In this document: piece by piece, positions 8,926-19,083 of the stretch
Layout of the letters: the number at the start of each line of letters is the position of its first letter
Numbering within the stretch: position 1 is the first letter of the stretch
NCBI GenBank assembly: GCA_944362965.1
Contig: CALVTR010000003.1
Location: forward strand, 62,001-126,000
Reading direction: 5' to 3'
Length of the DNA stretch: 64,000 nt
From: an uncultured Clostridia bacterium
GTDB taxonomy: Bacteria; Bacillota; Clostridia; Christensenellales; UBA1242
The notes under the pieces: generated by a model
Told to the model about the DNA's origin: nothing
Seen by the model: the letters and a program-made list of their open reading frames with translations, nothing else
The model's database searches: none
Position numbers and translations under genes: made by a program

Positions 8926-9090
8926 ATGAAAAAAGAATTAAATCAAATATATATTGTTCAGGAAAATGACAATATTGAAAAAATAGCAAAAAAATACAAA
9001 ATAAACCCGATAAATATTTTAATTTCCAATAAAATAAGCCCAAAAATGATTAAAAAAGGAGTTATTTTATATATAAATAATAAAAATTAA
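8926..9090 (+). CDS. 54-residue stand-alone LysM protein
   Basis: A short gene with AAGGAG seven bases before its ATG. The translation starts MKKELNQIYIVQENDNIEKI and is nearly all one LysM domain: YIVQENDNIEKIAKKY, then NPINILISNKI, then KGVILYI, matching the beta-alpha-alpha-beta LysM pattern (YxVqxGDxlxxIA...). There is no signal peptide or membrane segment. LysM domains bind N-acetylglucosamine polymers. In spore formers, small soluble LysM proteins often act in coat or cortex assembly, but this role is inferred. It is only six bases from the convergent TVP38 gene. Confidence 0.8.
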   Translation: MKKELNQIYIVQENDNIEKIAKKYKINPINILISNKISPKMIKKGVILYINNKN

Positions 9091-9096
9091 ATTATT

Positions 9097-9831
9097 TTAA
9101 TTATTTTTGACATTTTTTTCTTTATTATCTTTTTTAAATAATTTATTTATAAATTTTTCAATTTCTTTATTATATTTCCCGGCAAGATAGATAAGCACTA
9201 ATGAAGCAATGATAATAACCGCCCATACTGCAAGTCCCCAACCATGATATGGTATTATCTCGCCACTTGAAAGATAGCTTACAGAGAAAATGCCTATTGG
9301 TCTTGCTATAAGCTGTGTGATCATAAAAAATGTCCAACTCATGTCTGTTAGCCCCGCAACCAAGCATAGAATATCGTCAGGAAAGCATGGCAAAAGCATC
9401 ATAATAACAAAAGAATACTTGCAGTCGCCAAGCGTTTTAGACCATTTTTCTTGGGCTTCCTTCCCTATCATAAATCGAACAATTTTCACGCCAAAGACCT
9501 TACCTAAAAAGAAGGCAAAAGCGCTTCCAAGAAGTATTCCTGCGAGTGACAATAGTCCCGCTTGAAAAGGACCATATATCAAAGAGCCTGCAATAATCAT
9601 TATTGGTGACGGCAGTGGCAAGATTGTCACCTGCAAAAACTGGAAAAACACAAAGGCAATTCTGCCCCATATTCCTAGACCCAAAATAAGATTTTTGAGT
9701 TTTTCAACCGAGTTAAACTTTTCCCACAAGCCCGTCCAGACAAGTATAAAATATGTTAGCGTCAAAAAAAGAGCTATCACAACTACTACAAGCAGAGTTC
9801 TTAGTATTTTCTTTTTGCGAGAAAGTTCCAT
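9097..9831 (-). CDS. TVP38/TMEM64 family (VTT/SNARE-associated) membrane protein
   Basis: The 244-residue protein has five to six transmembrane segments and the VTT-domain core. This core comprises FFQFLQVTILPLPSPIMIIAGSLIYG near residues 65-90, a glycine-rich LLGSAFAFFLGKVFG, and FVIMMLLPCFPDDILCLVAGLT. The PxPD-like loop and the GxxxG helix are family features (PF09335). Bacterial members are membrane proteins of unclear role, with eukaryotic relatives acting as lipid scramblases. The C-terminus is a lysine/asparagine-rich tail. It is monocistronic and convergent with the LysM mini-gene. Confidence 0.85.
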   Translation of the reverse strand: MELSRKKKILRTLLVVVVIALFLTLTYFILVWTGLWEKFNSVEKLKNLILGLGIWGRIAFVFFQFLQVTILPLPSPIMIIAGSLIYGPFQAGLLSLAGILLGSAFAFFLGKVFGVKIVRFMIGKEAQEKWSKTLGDCKYSFVIMMLLPCFPDDILCLVAGLTDMSWTFFMITQLIARPIGIFSVSYLSSGEIIPYHGWGLAVWAVIIIASLVLIYLAGKYNKEIEKFINKLFKKDNKEKNVKNN

Positions 9832-9951
9832 AATTTATTATAATTCTTTGTGCAAAATATATTCGCTTTATTTTTTTGCTTATTTTTCTTCCACTTAAAT
9901 TGTAATAATTTTGGCAAAGATACAAATAATAGCTAAAAAAGGAGAATGACT

Positions 9952-11463
9952 TTGAAGGCTCAAGAAAAAACAAAATCTAACAACAAGCTGTCTGTGTTAT
10001 GGCTTATAGCAGTTGCTATAATTGCAGTATCGCTGCTGCTCTTTTGTCAATTCTATTTTGGTGATAGCATAAGTAACAAAACCACATTTTATCAAAATAC
10101 CCACATAAATGGTGTTGATGTGTCTGGGCTTACTAAGGCAGAAGCTAGTGAAAAGCTATCTAAAAACCTTATTGAGAATAAAGATAACATTAAATTGACA
10201 CTTAAAAATGGTGATAAAACTTGGGTTATAAATGGTAGCGATTTTGAGCTTGTTGGCAACTTTGATGACTCGCTTGACAATGTGCTTGCTTATTGCAATG
10301 AAGGAAATATCTTCCAAAAGAAAAAGATTGAAAACCAAATAAAAAATGAAGGGCTTGACGTTAATATCCCCTATCAAGATTTGCTTGGCGGAATTGACGA
10401 TAAGCTTGACAGCATTGTCAGTGAAATAGAGAAAGAGCCAACAAATTCTGCTGTTGAGTTTAATCCTGACAGCAAAGTTATGTTTTCAATAACGCCCGCT
10501 CAAAGCGGTGTGCAAGTTGATAGGCTTGCCTTAGACCAAGCCATTGACGAGGCTCTCGCAAATGGTGAAGAATATATCATAAACATTCCTTTTGAAGAAA
10601 TTTTGCCAAGCGAAGATATGGACAATTTGCTTGAAAATATTAAGCTTCGCTCTAAATTTTCTACCAATTATGCAAAGTCGTCTGACAATAGAAAATCTAA
10701 TATAAAACTTGCCCTTTCAAAATTTAACGGCATGATAGTTGAGCCAAGTGAAGAAGTCTCTTTTAATAAAACCACAGGACCAAGAAGCAGTCAAAATGGG
10801 TACAAAGATGCAAAGATAATTTTTAACGGAAGCTATGTCTCCGGTATGGGCGGCGGTGTATGTCAGGCATCCACCACACTTTATAACGCCCTACTTCTTG
10901 CTGATATTGATGTTCTTCAAGCAAATCACCACTCACTTCCCGCTTCCTATGTTCCACTATCATTTGATGCAATGGTAAGTGAGGGCTATGCAGACCTTGT
11001 TTTCAAAAATAATCTAGACACACCTATCTATATCAAAGCCTACGGGACAGATAGTGAAGCAATAGTTGAAATCTATGGACAACCTTTTGATGAAGGTGTG
11101 GAGATTAAAACTCGCAGTGAACTTGTTAAAGTTCTTCCACATGGTGGAGATAAAATAATAACTGATACAAGTGGTAAATACAATAGTAAAGTGCTATATA
11201 AAGGCGAATATTATAGACTTAAATACCCACAAGAAGGCTATGAAAGCAAGGGCTATATTGACTATTACAAAGACGGAGTGCTTGTTAAAGAAAAAGAGAT
11301 AAGGCATGATCACTATCAGCCACAAAATGGGCAGATTGTTGAAGGAAGTGCCACCCTTGAAGAAGGCATGACCCTGCCTGCAAGCAATGTGAAATATATC
11401 AGTCCACAAAAAGTTACAAAAGAGACAATAGAAAATGCGAAAAAAAAGTGGAATATTGCGTAA
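9952..11463 (+). CDS. VanW-family membrane-anchored wall-binding protein
   Basis: About 503 residues: a cytoplasmic start, one membrane segment (LWLIAVAIIAVSLLLFCQF), a putative peptidoglycan-binding domain with THINGVDVSGLTKAEASEKL, and a VanW domain (EPSEEVSFNKTTGPRS, then GMGGGVCQASTTLYNALL). A C-terminal G5-like tail follows. VanW proteins are often encoded near vancomycin-resistance or sporulation genes, but their activity is unproven. An ATG at 9946 lies only one base after AAGGAG. The in-frame TTG at 9952 is seven bases from it and is the better start. Confidence 0.88.
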   Translation: MKAQEKTKSNNKLSVLWLIAVAIIAVSLLLFCQFYFGDSISNKTTFYQNTHINGVDVSGLTKAEASEKLSKNLIENKDNIKLTLKNGDKTWVINGSDFELVGNFDDSLDNVLAYCNEGNIFQKKKIENQIKNEGLDVNIPYQDLLGGIDDKLDSIVSEIEKEPTNSAVEFNPDSKVMFSITPAQSGVQVDRLALDQAIDEALANGEEYIINIPFEEILPSEDMDNLLENIKLRSKFSTNYAKSSDNRKSNIKLALSKFNGMIVEPSEEVSFNKTTGPRSSQNGYKDAKIIFNGSYVSGMGGGVCQASTTLYNALLLADIDVLQANHHSLPASYVPLSFDAMVSEGYADLVFKNNLDTPIYIKAYGTDSEAIVEIYGQPFDEGVEIKTRSELVKVLPHGGDKIITDTSGKYNSKVLYKGEYYRLKYPQEGYESKGYIDYYKDGVLVKEKEIRHDHYQPQNGQIVEGSATLEEGMTLPASNVKYISPQKVTKETIENAKKKWNIA

Positions 11464-11495
11464 AAATTTAATATTTAATGATTAAATTCATTATA

Positions 11496-11521
11496 AAAAG
11501 CTGCCGGCATGGGCAGCTTTT
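11496..11521. terminator. Bidirectional terminator between the VanW gene and cca
   Basis: A perfect 10-bp stem (AAAAGCTGCC 11496-11505 with 11512-11521) and a six-base loop sits 33 bases after the VanW stop and before the end of the convergent cca gene. A-rich and T-rich flanks allow use in both directions. Confidence 0.8.
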
Positions 11522-11553
11522 AATTTATAACATTTAATAACAATTTTAAAAAT

Positions 11554-12792
11554 TTATAAGTATTTTAGTTTTGACTCTATTGCGTCGAGTAGTTCTTGCT
11601 TATCGTTGTTTAGTTTGCCATCAAAGATGTCACTCAGCAAACTCTCCATAATTGGTTTGTATCTTGTTTGTTTGACTTGTGGATAACGACTTTTGATATC
11701 TTCCCCTGTTATTTTTAAATCTTTGATGGACACAACTATCTTATGAGATATTATGTATTTATAGAAAAACAGATATTTATTTGCAAGGTATTTTGATTTA
11801 TTTATTAAAAGTAGATAAATATTTGGGAAATTATTAAAATACTTAAAAAAATATGGCTTATTTTGCATATGATTTAGTGCTTCATAATAACCTGAAAGAA
11901 TATTTATATACTCTTCTGTCATCTTTTTGCTCATGCCAAAGGAATTTGTGAGAATTAAATCCAAGTAATATGATATTGAAATTGGTTTGACAGTGTCTAC
12001 TACATCTATCAAAAAACCTTGTGATTTATGCTCCACTTTTTTTACCATATTAAATCTTATTATAGGACAATCAATACCAAAAATAGGCCAAAGTCCTGCA
12101 CGGTTGAATTGTCTTAGGGCTTTCATGTATGCATTTTTCTTTGTATAGCCCGGATATTTTTTTGGACTATGAAGTATTCTCGAGATTTCATAGATAACAC
12201 GCTCGCCTGATATATCTCTTAAATTGTTGATATTTTTTATTGCAACTTGGTAGGTGTGCTTATCTATTTTAAAATTAAGTTCACACTCAAATCTAAAAAG
12301 TCGCAAAAGTCTAACCCCGTCATGTGACAACACTTCTTCTGGAGTTTCGATCGTTCTGAGAATTTTGTGTTTGATATCATTGATGCCATTATAAAAATCA
12401 AGCAGTTTATCATTTTTTATATCATAATATAAGGCATTGCATGTGAAATCTCGTCTTTTTGCGTCTTCTTTGACATCACTGATAAATTCAACTTTTTCAG
12501 GCATATGTTTCCCGCCCTTTGCATAGGTGTCGCGGCGAAAACAAGTGTATTCATAGTTTTTATCACCACTTATAACAATTCCGCTGCCAAGCACCTTGCT
12601 TTTGACCTTCAATTTAAATTCACTGCCCTTCAAGCACTTTTCAAGCTCTTCAATAGTTAAGCTTGAACATATATCAATATCTTCATTCTTAAGACCCATT
12701 ATGGAATTTCTTATGTAGCCACCAACAATATATAGTTCTGTGGGTAATAGGCGAGCTAGTTTTTTTAAATCTTCAGAAATTTCTATATTCAT
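11554..12792 (-). CDS. cca: CCA tRNA nucleotidyltransferase
   Basis: Adds or repairs the 3' CCA of tRNAs. The 412-residue class II enzyme shows the head-domain motifs: YIVGGYIRNSIMG with the GG motif, the catalytic EDIDIC (DxD), and RRDFTCNALYYD. A helical neck and body follow (DGVRLLRLFRFECEL, motif D-like). The tail is divergent and lysine-rich. The tRNA-Glu in this window already encodes CCA, so a repair role would fit. It is divergent from the P-type ATPase, with a palindrome between the two promoters. Confidence 0.92.
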   Translation of the reverse strand: MNIEISEDLKKLARLLPTELYIVGGYIRNSIMGLKNEDIDICSSLTIEELEKCLKGSEFKLKVKSKVLGSGIVISGDKNYEYTCFRRDTYAKGGKHMPEKVEFISDVKEDAKRRDFTCNALYYDIKNDKLLDFYNGINDIKHKILRTIETPEEVLSHDGVRLLRLFRFECELNFKIDKHTYQVAIKNINNLRDISGERVIYEISRILHSPKKYPGYTKKNAYMKALRQFNRAGLWPIFGIDCPIIRFNMVKKVEHKSQGFLIDVVDTVKPISISYYLDLILTNSFGMSKKMTEEYINILSGYYEALNHMQNKPYFFKYFNNFPNIYLLLINKSKYLANKYLFFYKYIISHKIVVSIKDLKITGEDIKSRYPQVKQTRYKPIMESLLSDIFDGKLNNDKQELLDAIESKLKYL

Positions 12793-12813
12793 TTTATCAC
12801 AACCTTCTATAAT

Positions 12814-12843
12814 AGAATACTTAATTTGACAAACATTGTCAAA
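12814..12843 (-). promoter_or_regulatory. Probable cca promoter
   Basis: On the minus strand TTGACA (12843-12838) is followed by an 18-base spacer and TATTCT (12819-12814). Its -35 box is the right arm of the palindrome at 12824-12844. Confidence 0.5.
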
Positions 12844-12844
12844 T
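12824..12844. promoter_or_regulatory. Palindromic candidate operator between cca and the P-type ATPase
   Basis: ATTTGACAA and TTGTCAAAT are perfect 9-base inverted arms around ACA. The site covers the -35 box of the leftward cca promoter and lies 16 bases upstream of the rightward -35. This fits a dimeric repressor or activator site; no regulator can be named. Confidence 0.5.
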
Positions 12845-12859
12845 CTATTTGTAATAAAG

Positions 12860-12889
12860 TTGACATAAGGATGGCAAATAATATATAAT
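12860..12889 (+). promoter_or_regulatory. P-type ATPase promoter, near-leaderless
   Basis: TTGACA (12860-12865), 18-base spacer, TATAAT (12884-12889). The ATG follows at 12902, so the leader would be only about five or six bases, and no Shine-Dalgarno sequence is present. Confidence 0.7.
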
Positions 12890-12901
12890 TATAAATATAT
12901 A

Positions 12902-15505
12902 ATGGCTAGAAAAAAATCGATAAATGTGGAAGAAAAAATTTCTATTCAACCACTATTAAAAAGTAAAGAAAAATTAAATAGAAATTCGGATAATGAACTT
13001 TCTATTCTTTTTTACACAGAAAAAGGCTATGAAAATCATTTAGGGCTTCTTACAAAACTTAAAAAGACCTTCACCATAAACTTAAACAAAAAAGACAAGG
13101 AAGATGAGCAGCCTGCTGTGCCTGACAATGTCGAACGCTATACAGTTGACTATAAGCAAGGACTGAGCAAAGAACAAATTGACGAGCGAATTGCAAACAA
13201 TCTTATAAATAAAACAAAGGTTAAATCTAGTAAATCCTATTGGTCAATATTTGCAAAGAATATATTTACTTTCTTTAATATGCTTTGGCTTATAATCGCA
13301 GTTGCTCTTATCGCAGTTGGCTCTTACAGCGACCTTATATTCATCTTCGTTATTGTTGCCAACACCGCCATTGCCATAATTCAAGAAATTAGAGCTAAAA
13401 TAACTATTGAGAAACTTTCAATAGTCACTGCCCCGCTTGTGAAAACTGTGCGAGAAGGCAAGACTTTAGATATTCCTAGCGACCAACTTTTGCTTGACGA
13501 TATCATAATTTTATCAAACGGAAATCAAATACCGTCTGACTGCAAGATTGTTGAAGGCGTGGTTGAAGTAAACGAAAGTCTATTGACCGGCGAGTCTAAT
13601 GCCATTGAAAAAGGTATTGGTGCAACGCTTCTTTCAGGAAGTTTTATCGTTACAGGTCAGTGCTATGCGAGAGTTGAAAAAATAGGCAAAGACAACTATA
13701 TCTATCAAATGGCTAAGAAGGCTAAGGAGTTTAAGGCTCCGCAATCCAACCTTTTCAAAGACCTTAACAGACTTATAAGATACATTGGCATTGCACTTGT
13801 GCCTATTGGAATACTCACCTTCTTAAAAGAATATGCTCAAGAAGGTTCAACTATAAAAGACCAAATCACAAACACAAGTGGTGCTCTTACTAGCATGATC
13901 CCTGCGGGCATGTTCCTGCTTGTCACCATCGCCCTTGCAATAGGTGTTATCAAACTTGCAAGAAAGAAAACACTGGTGCGTGACCTATATTCCATCGAAA
14001 TGCTTGCAAGAACAAACGTGCTTTGTCTTGACAAAACAGGCACAATCACAGACGGCACTATGAACGTGGTAGATTTTATGACCTATACAAGCAAGCGAAA
14101 AGCTAGCGTCAAAAAGATACTATCAAATATATTAAATGTCCAAAAAACTGTCAATGCAACGTCGAGTGCGCTTATAAAAGAATTTGGACGGAGCGAAGAT
14201 TACACCGCTTTAAATTTGTGCGAATTTTCTTCTGAAAGGAAATACTCAATAACACAGCTATCAAATAGAAAAACCTATTTTCTTGGAGCTCACACAAGAA
14301 TTGGATGCAAACTTACACAGGAGCAACAAGATTTTATCAAAGAGCAGCAAAACAAAGGACTAAGAATTTTGGCTCTTTCTGAAACTAGTGAAAAATATGA
14401 CAAAAATATGTCTGGAAAAAATTCCACCCTGCTTGCCTTGATTGTTATTGAAGAGCATATTCGTGAAGATGCCATTGAGACTATTGCTTGGTTTAAAGAT
14501 AACGGCGTTGAAGTTAAAATTATCTCTGGTGATGATCCTGCAACTGTTTCAAAAATCGCCCAACGCGTTGGAGTTGAGCACTACGATAAATATGTATCTC
14601 TTGAAAACTTTAGCTTAAAAGAAGTTGAACAAATGGCTGACCAATTCACAGTGTTTGGAAGAGTTACGCCTGAGCAAAAATACACTATTGTCAAAGCACT
14701 AAAAAATAAAGGAAAAGTTGTTGCAATGACAGGTGATGGAGTCAATGACACGCTTGCACTTAAAGAAGCTGATTGCTCTATCGCAATGGCAGACGGAAGT
14801 GAAGTTGCAAGAAACATATCAAAACTTGTTTTACTTGAGTCAAATTTCTCATCACTTCCTTCAGTTGTTAAAGAAGGCAGACAGGTTGTGAACAATGTGC
14901 AAAACTCATCATCATTATTTCTTATGAAAACATTCTTTGCAATCATTCTTTCTATCATTACGCTGTTTCTTCAAATTTCATATCCATTTAGACCTAGTAT
15001 GATGATGCTTCTTGAAGCCTTCGTTATTGGATTGCCTTCGTTCCTGCTTACATTTGAACCTAACACTAAGCCAATAAAAGGAAACTTTATACCACAGGTT
15101 TTAAAGCGTTCACTGCCGAGAGCACTTTTGATGCTGATCAATGTTTTAGTTGTGATTGCCCTTTATAACTCACAATCTGCAACAACCATTACTCTATCTG
15201 AAGAAGAATATAAAACATTATGTGTTCTAGTGCTCACATACACAGGATTCTTAAATCTTGGCACACTTTGTTTCCCATTCACCCTGCTTAAAGGTTTGAC
15301 ACTTGGAATTTCATTTGTTTTTATAACAGGTGCAATAATTGCACTTCCAAGATTCTTCTCAATAACTTCAAGTTCATTCACAGTGCTTATAACATTCTTT
15401 GCAATCATTATACTATCAATTATCTTGATACTGCTTATAAAGTTTAATCAAAAACGAATAGATAAATTGCGAGATAAAGTGATAAGCCTATTGCAAAAAC
15501 AATAA
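12902..15505 (+). CDS. Cation-translocating P-type ATPase
   Basis: An 867-residue ATP-driven cation pump. Visible motifs are the actuator TGES (LLTGESN near residue 228), the phosphorylation site DKTGTITDG (D near 376), the hinge TGDGVNDTLALKEADCSIAM, and about ten membrane segments. There is no N-terminal heavy-metal CxxC domain. A long charged N-terminal extension of about 100 residues precedes the first helix. The overall plan is closest to P2-like pumps such as CtpE-type calcium transporters, but the ion cannot be assigned from the sequence. The gene is monocistronic and closes with its own terminator. Confidence 0.88.
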   Translation: MARKKSINVEEKISIQPLLKSKEKLNRNSDNELSILFYTEKGYENHLGLLTKLKKTFTINLNKKDKEDEQPAVPDNVERYTVDYKQGLSKEQIDERIANNLINKTKVKSSKSYWSIFAKNIFTFFNMLWLIIAVALIAVGSYSDLIFIFVIVANTAIAIIQEIRAKITIEKLSIVTAPLVKTVREGKTLDIPSDQLLLDDIIILSNGNQIPSDCKIVEGVVEVNESLLTGESNAIEKGIGATLLSGSFIVTGQCYARVEKIGKDNYIYQMAKKAKEFKAPQSNLFKDLNRLIRYIGIALVPIGILTFLKEYAQEGSTIKDQITNTSGALTSMIPAGMFLLVTIALAIGVIKLARKKTLVRDLYSIEMLARTNVLCLDKTGTITDGTMNVVDFMTYTSKRKASVKKILSNILNVQKTVNATSSALIKEFGRSEDYTALNLCEFSSERKYSITQLSNRKTYFLGAHTRIGCKLTQEQQDFIKEQQNKGLRILALSETSEKYDKNMSGKNSTLLALIVIEEHIREDAIETIAWFKDNGVEVKIISGDDPATVSKIAQRVGVEHYDKYVSLENFSLKEVEQMADQFTVFGRVTPEQKYTIVKALKNKGKVVAMTGDGVNDTLALKEADCSIAMADGSEVARNISKLVLLESNFSSLPSVVKEGRQVVNNVQNSSSLFLMKTFFAIILSIITLFLQISYPFRPSMMMLLEAFVIGLPSFLLTFEPNTKPIKGNFIPQVLKRSLPRALLMLINVLVVIALYNSQSATTITLSEEEYKTLCVLVLTYTGFLNLGTLCFPFTLLKGLTLGISFVFITGAIIALPRFFSITSSSFTVLITFFAIIILSIILILLIKFNQKRIDKLRDKVISLLQKQ

Positions 15506-15543
15506 AAAATGAAGCAAAAATTCAAATATTTGCTTCATTTTTT
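15504..15543 (+). terminator. Terminator of the P-type ATPase gene
   Basis: A 15-bp perfect stem (AAAAAATGAAGCAAA 15504-15518 with 15529-15543) has a ten-base loop and ends in a T run. It starts within the stop codon. The 140 bases that follow, up to 15685, are almost pure A/T with nothing recognisable. Confidence 0.85.
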
Positions 15544-15685
15544 ATTTAAAATAAAATAATAAATAAAAAATAAATAATAAATGGAAATTATAATTAAAAA
15601 AGTATGAAAAAATTAAAATATTTATTTAGAACTATTTTTATTATAATAAATTATTTATTTTTAATATCCTTAAAAAACTAACAAA

Positions 15686-15713
15686 AAAATTGAGCAATTC
15701 TGCTCAATTTTTT
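15686..15713 (-). terminator. Terminator after the ftsH-associated membrane gene
   Basis: Reading leftward, AAAAAATTGAGCA pairs with TGCTCAATTTTTT around a four-base loop. It overlaps the stop codon of the gene ending at 15712 and ends in T residues. Confidence 0.8.
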
Positions 15714-16413
15714 ATTCTCCAACAACATAATCATAGATTGCGTAGCTGTTAGCCCTAACTGTTATTGATATAATTTTTGGAGTATCTGATGTTTGACCGC
15801 TCTCGGTTGTATAGCATGCTCCAAAATAGAAGGTAAGTTCACTTTCATTGTTTGTGTCAGTCAAATTAAAATAAACATCTTGATATGTGAAAAAATATTG
15901 ATTTGTATTTCTATTTGAATAATACACACTTCCATCAGCATTATATAGTGTCTGCTGTTGTGCGTAGAAAAGATGAACATAGTTTGAGCCTAAGTAGCTT
16001 TGAAGAGTGCTGCTTATGCCCTGTCTATTTGTTGCATCAGAATAGAATGATTGTCTTCCGCTTTCAACAATTTTATAATCACCTAAGTTGCCTGTAAACA
16101 TAGCTGTTAGAACAGTTGAATAGAAAGAATCTTCATAAACAGCATAGAAATCATCATAAGCCTCATCAGTTGGAGCGTAAGATAAAGTGTTATTTATATA
16201 GACTTGAATATTTGATGGTCGAGAGAGAAAGTAAGGTTTTAAATTGACTCTAACGCAAGCAAGAACAATAATCACAACGACAAGTGCAAATACCACTGCT
16301 GAAATTATTGATAAAGTGATTTTCTTATTGCGTTTTCTTTTCTTTAGATATTCATCGCTGACAGAGTCTAGCACATTGTCAACGTTTTGTGATGTATCCT
16401 TAACATCTTCCAT
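15712..16413 (-). CDS. Single-pass membrane protein co-transcribed with ftsH
   Basis: Not recognised. The 233 residues comprise a short cytoplasmic start ending in KKRKRNKK, one transmembrane helix (residues about 33-52, ISAVVFALVVVIIVLACV), and about 175 residues predicted outside the membrane, rich in tyrosine and serine. It starts four bases after the ftsH stop codon, so the two are coupled. The topology resembles an accessory or substrate protein of a membrane protease, but this is inference from position only. Confidence 0.75.
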   Translation of the reverse strand: MEDVKDTSQNVDNVLDSVSDEYLKKRKRNKKITLSIISAVVFALVVVIIVLACVRVNLKPYFLSRPSNIQVYINNTLSYAPTDEAYDDFYAVYEDSFYSTVLTAMFTGNLGDYKIVESGRQSFYSDATNRQGISSTLQSYLGSNYVHLFYAQQQTLYNADGSVYYSNRNTNQYFFTYQDVYFNLTDTNNESELTFYFGACYTTESGQTSDTPKIISITVRANSYAIYDYVVGE

Positions 16414-16417
16414 CTAT

Positions 16418-18766
16418 CTATTCCCCTTTTTTCTTTGATTTCCTTTTACTCTCTTTCTTATCTGCGTCTACTTTTTCTTCACTTGCTTTTTCTTGACTTT
16501 CAGAAGGTTTTTCTTCTGCCTGCTCTTCTTGATTATTCTCTTCTGGCTTTATTTCTATACTATCATTAGCACTAGAATTATCTTCAGCAGGCTTTTCTTC
16601 GTTCATTAAAGACTTGCCTTGACTTACAACAACATTTACTGTGTTTTCAGATGCTAAAGTGTCTTGTTCTTGCGGCTCCATGCCATCATTTAAGCTGTCT
16701 TTATATAGTTTGTCAACTGCGTTATAGTCTTCTTGAGTTATAACACCGCTTTCAAGAAGCTTCTTTGCTTCTTCAAGTTTTCTTGCAAGCACTGCTCTAC
16801 GTTCTGCCGCTGCCCTTTCTTTTCTATATTTTTCTTCTTTCTCTTTTTGCTCTTTTTCGCGTTCTTCCATGAAAGCAGAAACTTCTTTAGCAGATTTGCC
16901 TTCAATAAGCATATCAACTTCTTCCTTATTGATTGTCTCTTTGTCAAGAAGAAGTGCTGCCATTTCGTTTAAGAGATTTTCATTTTCACTTAAAAGTTTT
17001 TTAGCACGTTTGTAGTTATAGTCAAGTATTGCTCTTACTTCGTCATCAGCTTCTGCGGCAAGTTTTTCTGAGAAGTCATTTCTTGTTTGATAATCTCTGC
17101 CAATGAACACTTGGTCTGAGCTTTCAAGGCTTAAGAAACCTAAGTTCTTGCTCATACCCCAATTATATACCATGTTGTGAGCAATCTTTGTTGCTTGAGA
17201 TATATCATTTGAAGCACCTGTTGAGATATCTTTAAAGATAAGCTCTTCTGCAAGTCTTCCGCCCATGCAAACGCAAATTTCGTCCATAAGATAGTTGTAT
17301 GTGCGGTATGAGTTGTCGTTTTCAGGTCTTTGCATTGTGTAGCCGCCAGCCATACCTCTTGGAATGATTGAAACTTCTTGGACTTCGTCAGTATGCTCAA
17401 GTTTTTTGGCAAGTATTGCGTGCCCTGATTCATGATAAGCTGTTATTCTCTTATCTCTATCTGTTACAAGACGGCTCTTCTTTTGCGGACCCATCATAAC
17501 CTTATTGATACCTTCTGTGATATCTTGCATTGTTATCTTTGGTCTGCCCGCTCTTGCTGCAAGGATTGCAGCTTCATTGAGCATATTTTCAATATCTGCA
17601 CCAGTAAAGCCAACTGTGATTTTTGCTAGTGTTTTGAAATCTACATTATCGTCAAGTGGTTTGTTTCTTGCATGTATTCTTAAGATGCCTTCCCTGCCCT
17701 TTACGTCTGGAACATTTACATAGATTTGTCTATCAAATCTGCCCGGACGCATAAGTGCTGGGTCAAGAATGTCAGCTCTGTTTGTTGCAGCAAGAACAAT
17801 GATACCTTCGTTTGATTCAAAACCATCCATCTCAACTAAAAGTTGGTTTAGGGTTTGTTCTCGCTCATCATTGCCGCCACCTAAGCCTGCACCACGTTGA
17901 CGACCAACTGCGTCGATTTCATCGATAAACACGATACATGGCTTATTTTTCTTAGCTTGGTCAAATAGGTCTCTAACACGAGAAGCACCAACGCCGACAA
18001 ACATCTCAACAAAGTCTGAACCGCTGATTGAAATGAATGGAACGTTTGCTTCACCTGCAACAGCTCTTGCAAGAAGTGTTTTACCTGTTCCTGGATAACC
18101 TACAAGAAGCACGCCCTTAGGTATTCTTGCACCAAGATCAGTAAACTTCTTCGGTGCTTTTAAAAATTCTACAATCTCTTTGAGCTCTTCTTTTTCTTCG
18201 TCAGTTCCTGCGATATCTGAAAATTTAACTTTGCTTGTTGTGTATGCCTTAGCACGAGATTTGCCAAAACTCATAGCCCCTTTGTTTGAGCTATTTAAAA
18301 ATCTGTAAATCATAAATATGATTACTGATGCAAAGATAACATAGAATATTGGAACAATTATATCTAAAACATTTATTCCTTGTGTTGCAACGTCAACTGC
18401 TATCTTTTCGGTATTATCTGGATTGTTGTTGTAATTATTTATGATTGTGCGAAGCTCAGTGAGTTCGTCTTCTGTGATATAGTTGATATAATAATCAGCA
18501 TAATTTGGAAAACGTCCTTCATACTGCGAATCTTCAAGCAAGAAATACATTGTGTCAGTTGTATAGTATACAGCTACAACTTTTTCCCACTTATTATCCT
18601 TATCTGGATTATTACGTCCATCTACAAGTTCTTGAACTTCAGTTGCTCCGCCTGTTATCTCTTCGCCGCTGTATCCCCTGTTTGAGAATATAAGCACAAG
18701 CAGCAAAACAACAAGAACAAGAACGATTAAATATGACCATCTAAATTTTGATTTATTTTCGTTCAC
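16418..18766 (-). CDS. ftsH: ATP-dependent zinc metalloprotease FtsH
   Basis: Membrane-bound AAA protease that degrades misfolded and regulatory membrane proteins. In order, it has an N-terminal helix, an external domain, a second helix near residue 140, the AAA module with Walker A GYPGTGKT near residue 223 and Walker [12 protein letters not shown], the SRH ([20 protein letters not shown]), and the zinc site HESGH near residue 446. At 782 residues it is longer than the usual 610-660. The excess is an acidic, glutamate-rich C-terminal tail ending in lysines. It starts at GTG, five bases after AAGGAGG. Confidence 0.96.
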   Translation of the reverse strand: MNENKSKFRWSYLIVLVLVVLLLVLIFSNRGYSGEEITGGATEVQELVDGRNNPDKDNKWEKVVAVYYTTDTMYFLLEDSQYEGRFPNYADYYINYITEDELTELRTIINNYNNNPDNTEKIAVDVATQGINVLDIIVPIFYVIFASVIIFMIYRFLNSSNKGAMSFGKSRAKAYTTSKVKFSDIAGTDEEKEELKEIVEFLKAPKKFTDLGARIPKGVLLVGYPGTGKTLLARAVAGEANVPFISISGSDFVEMFVGVGASRVRDLFDQAKKNKPCIVFIDEIDAVGRQRGAGLGGGNDEREQTLNQLLVEMDGFESNEGIIVLAATNRADILDPALMRPGRFDRQIYVNVPDVKGREGILRIHARNKPLDDNVDFKTLAKITVGFTGADIENMLNEAAILAARAGRPKITMQDITEGINKVMMGPQKKSRLVTDRDKRITAYHESGHAILAKKLEHTDEVQEVSIIPRGMAGGYTMQRPENDNSYRTYNYLMDEICVCMGGRLAEELIFKDISTGASNDISQATKIAHNMVYNWGMSKNLGFLSLESSDQVFIGRDYQTRNDFSEKLAAEADDEVRAILDYNYKRAKKLLSENENLLNEMAALLLDKETINKEEVDMLIEGKSAKEVSAFMEEREKEQKEKEEKYRKERAAAERRAVLARKLEEAKKLLESGVITQEDYNAVDKLYKDSLNDGMEPQEQDTLASENTVNVVVSQGKSLMNEEKPAEDNSSANDSIEIKPEENNQEEQAEEKPSESQEKASEEKVDADKKESKRKSKKKGE

Positions 18767-18797
18767 AAATGCCTCCTTAAATTTTGTTCTTTTTAAC

Positions 18798-18850
18798 CTT
18801 ATTAAATATGTATTTATTTAAACCAATGTTCTTTCACAATATTTAATAAG
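18798..18850. promoter_or_regulatory. Inverted repeat in the ftsH upstream region
   Basis: CTTATTAAATAT (18798-18809) and its exact complement (18839-18850) form a 12-bp inverted repeat around 29 bases, 32-84 bases before the ftsH start. It could be an operator or a 5' hairpin of the ftsH message. The remaining gene-free stretch up to 19160 holds only weak short hairpins. Confidence 0.4.
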
Positions 18851-19083
18851 CCACTATAATCCAATAATGACTCAAGATATTGTATCATAAAAAAATTTTT
18901 CTAGCAACAAATAAGCGGCGTTTTTAATGAAAATTTTTAAATAAATTTATTTTTCGACAAAATTTACAAGTTTAACTCGAATCCAATAAAACAAATCAAG
19001 CGGATTCTGTTAGACTTGAGAGAGCGGAAATAAGATTATAATCTAGATTACACTTAATCGGACAGTCGCCAAGCGTAAGGCTT

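Noticed and set aside
18970..19020. tRNA-like CGAATCC box upstream of ftsH
   Set aside because: No acceptor or anticodon arms can be paired around it; it is a chance T-loop-like match.
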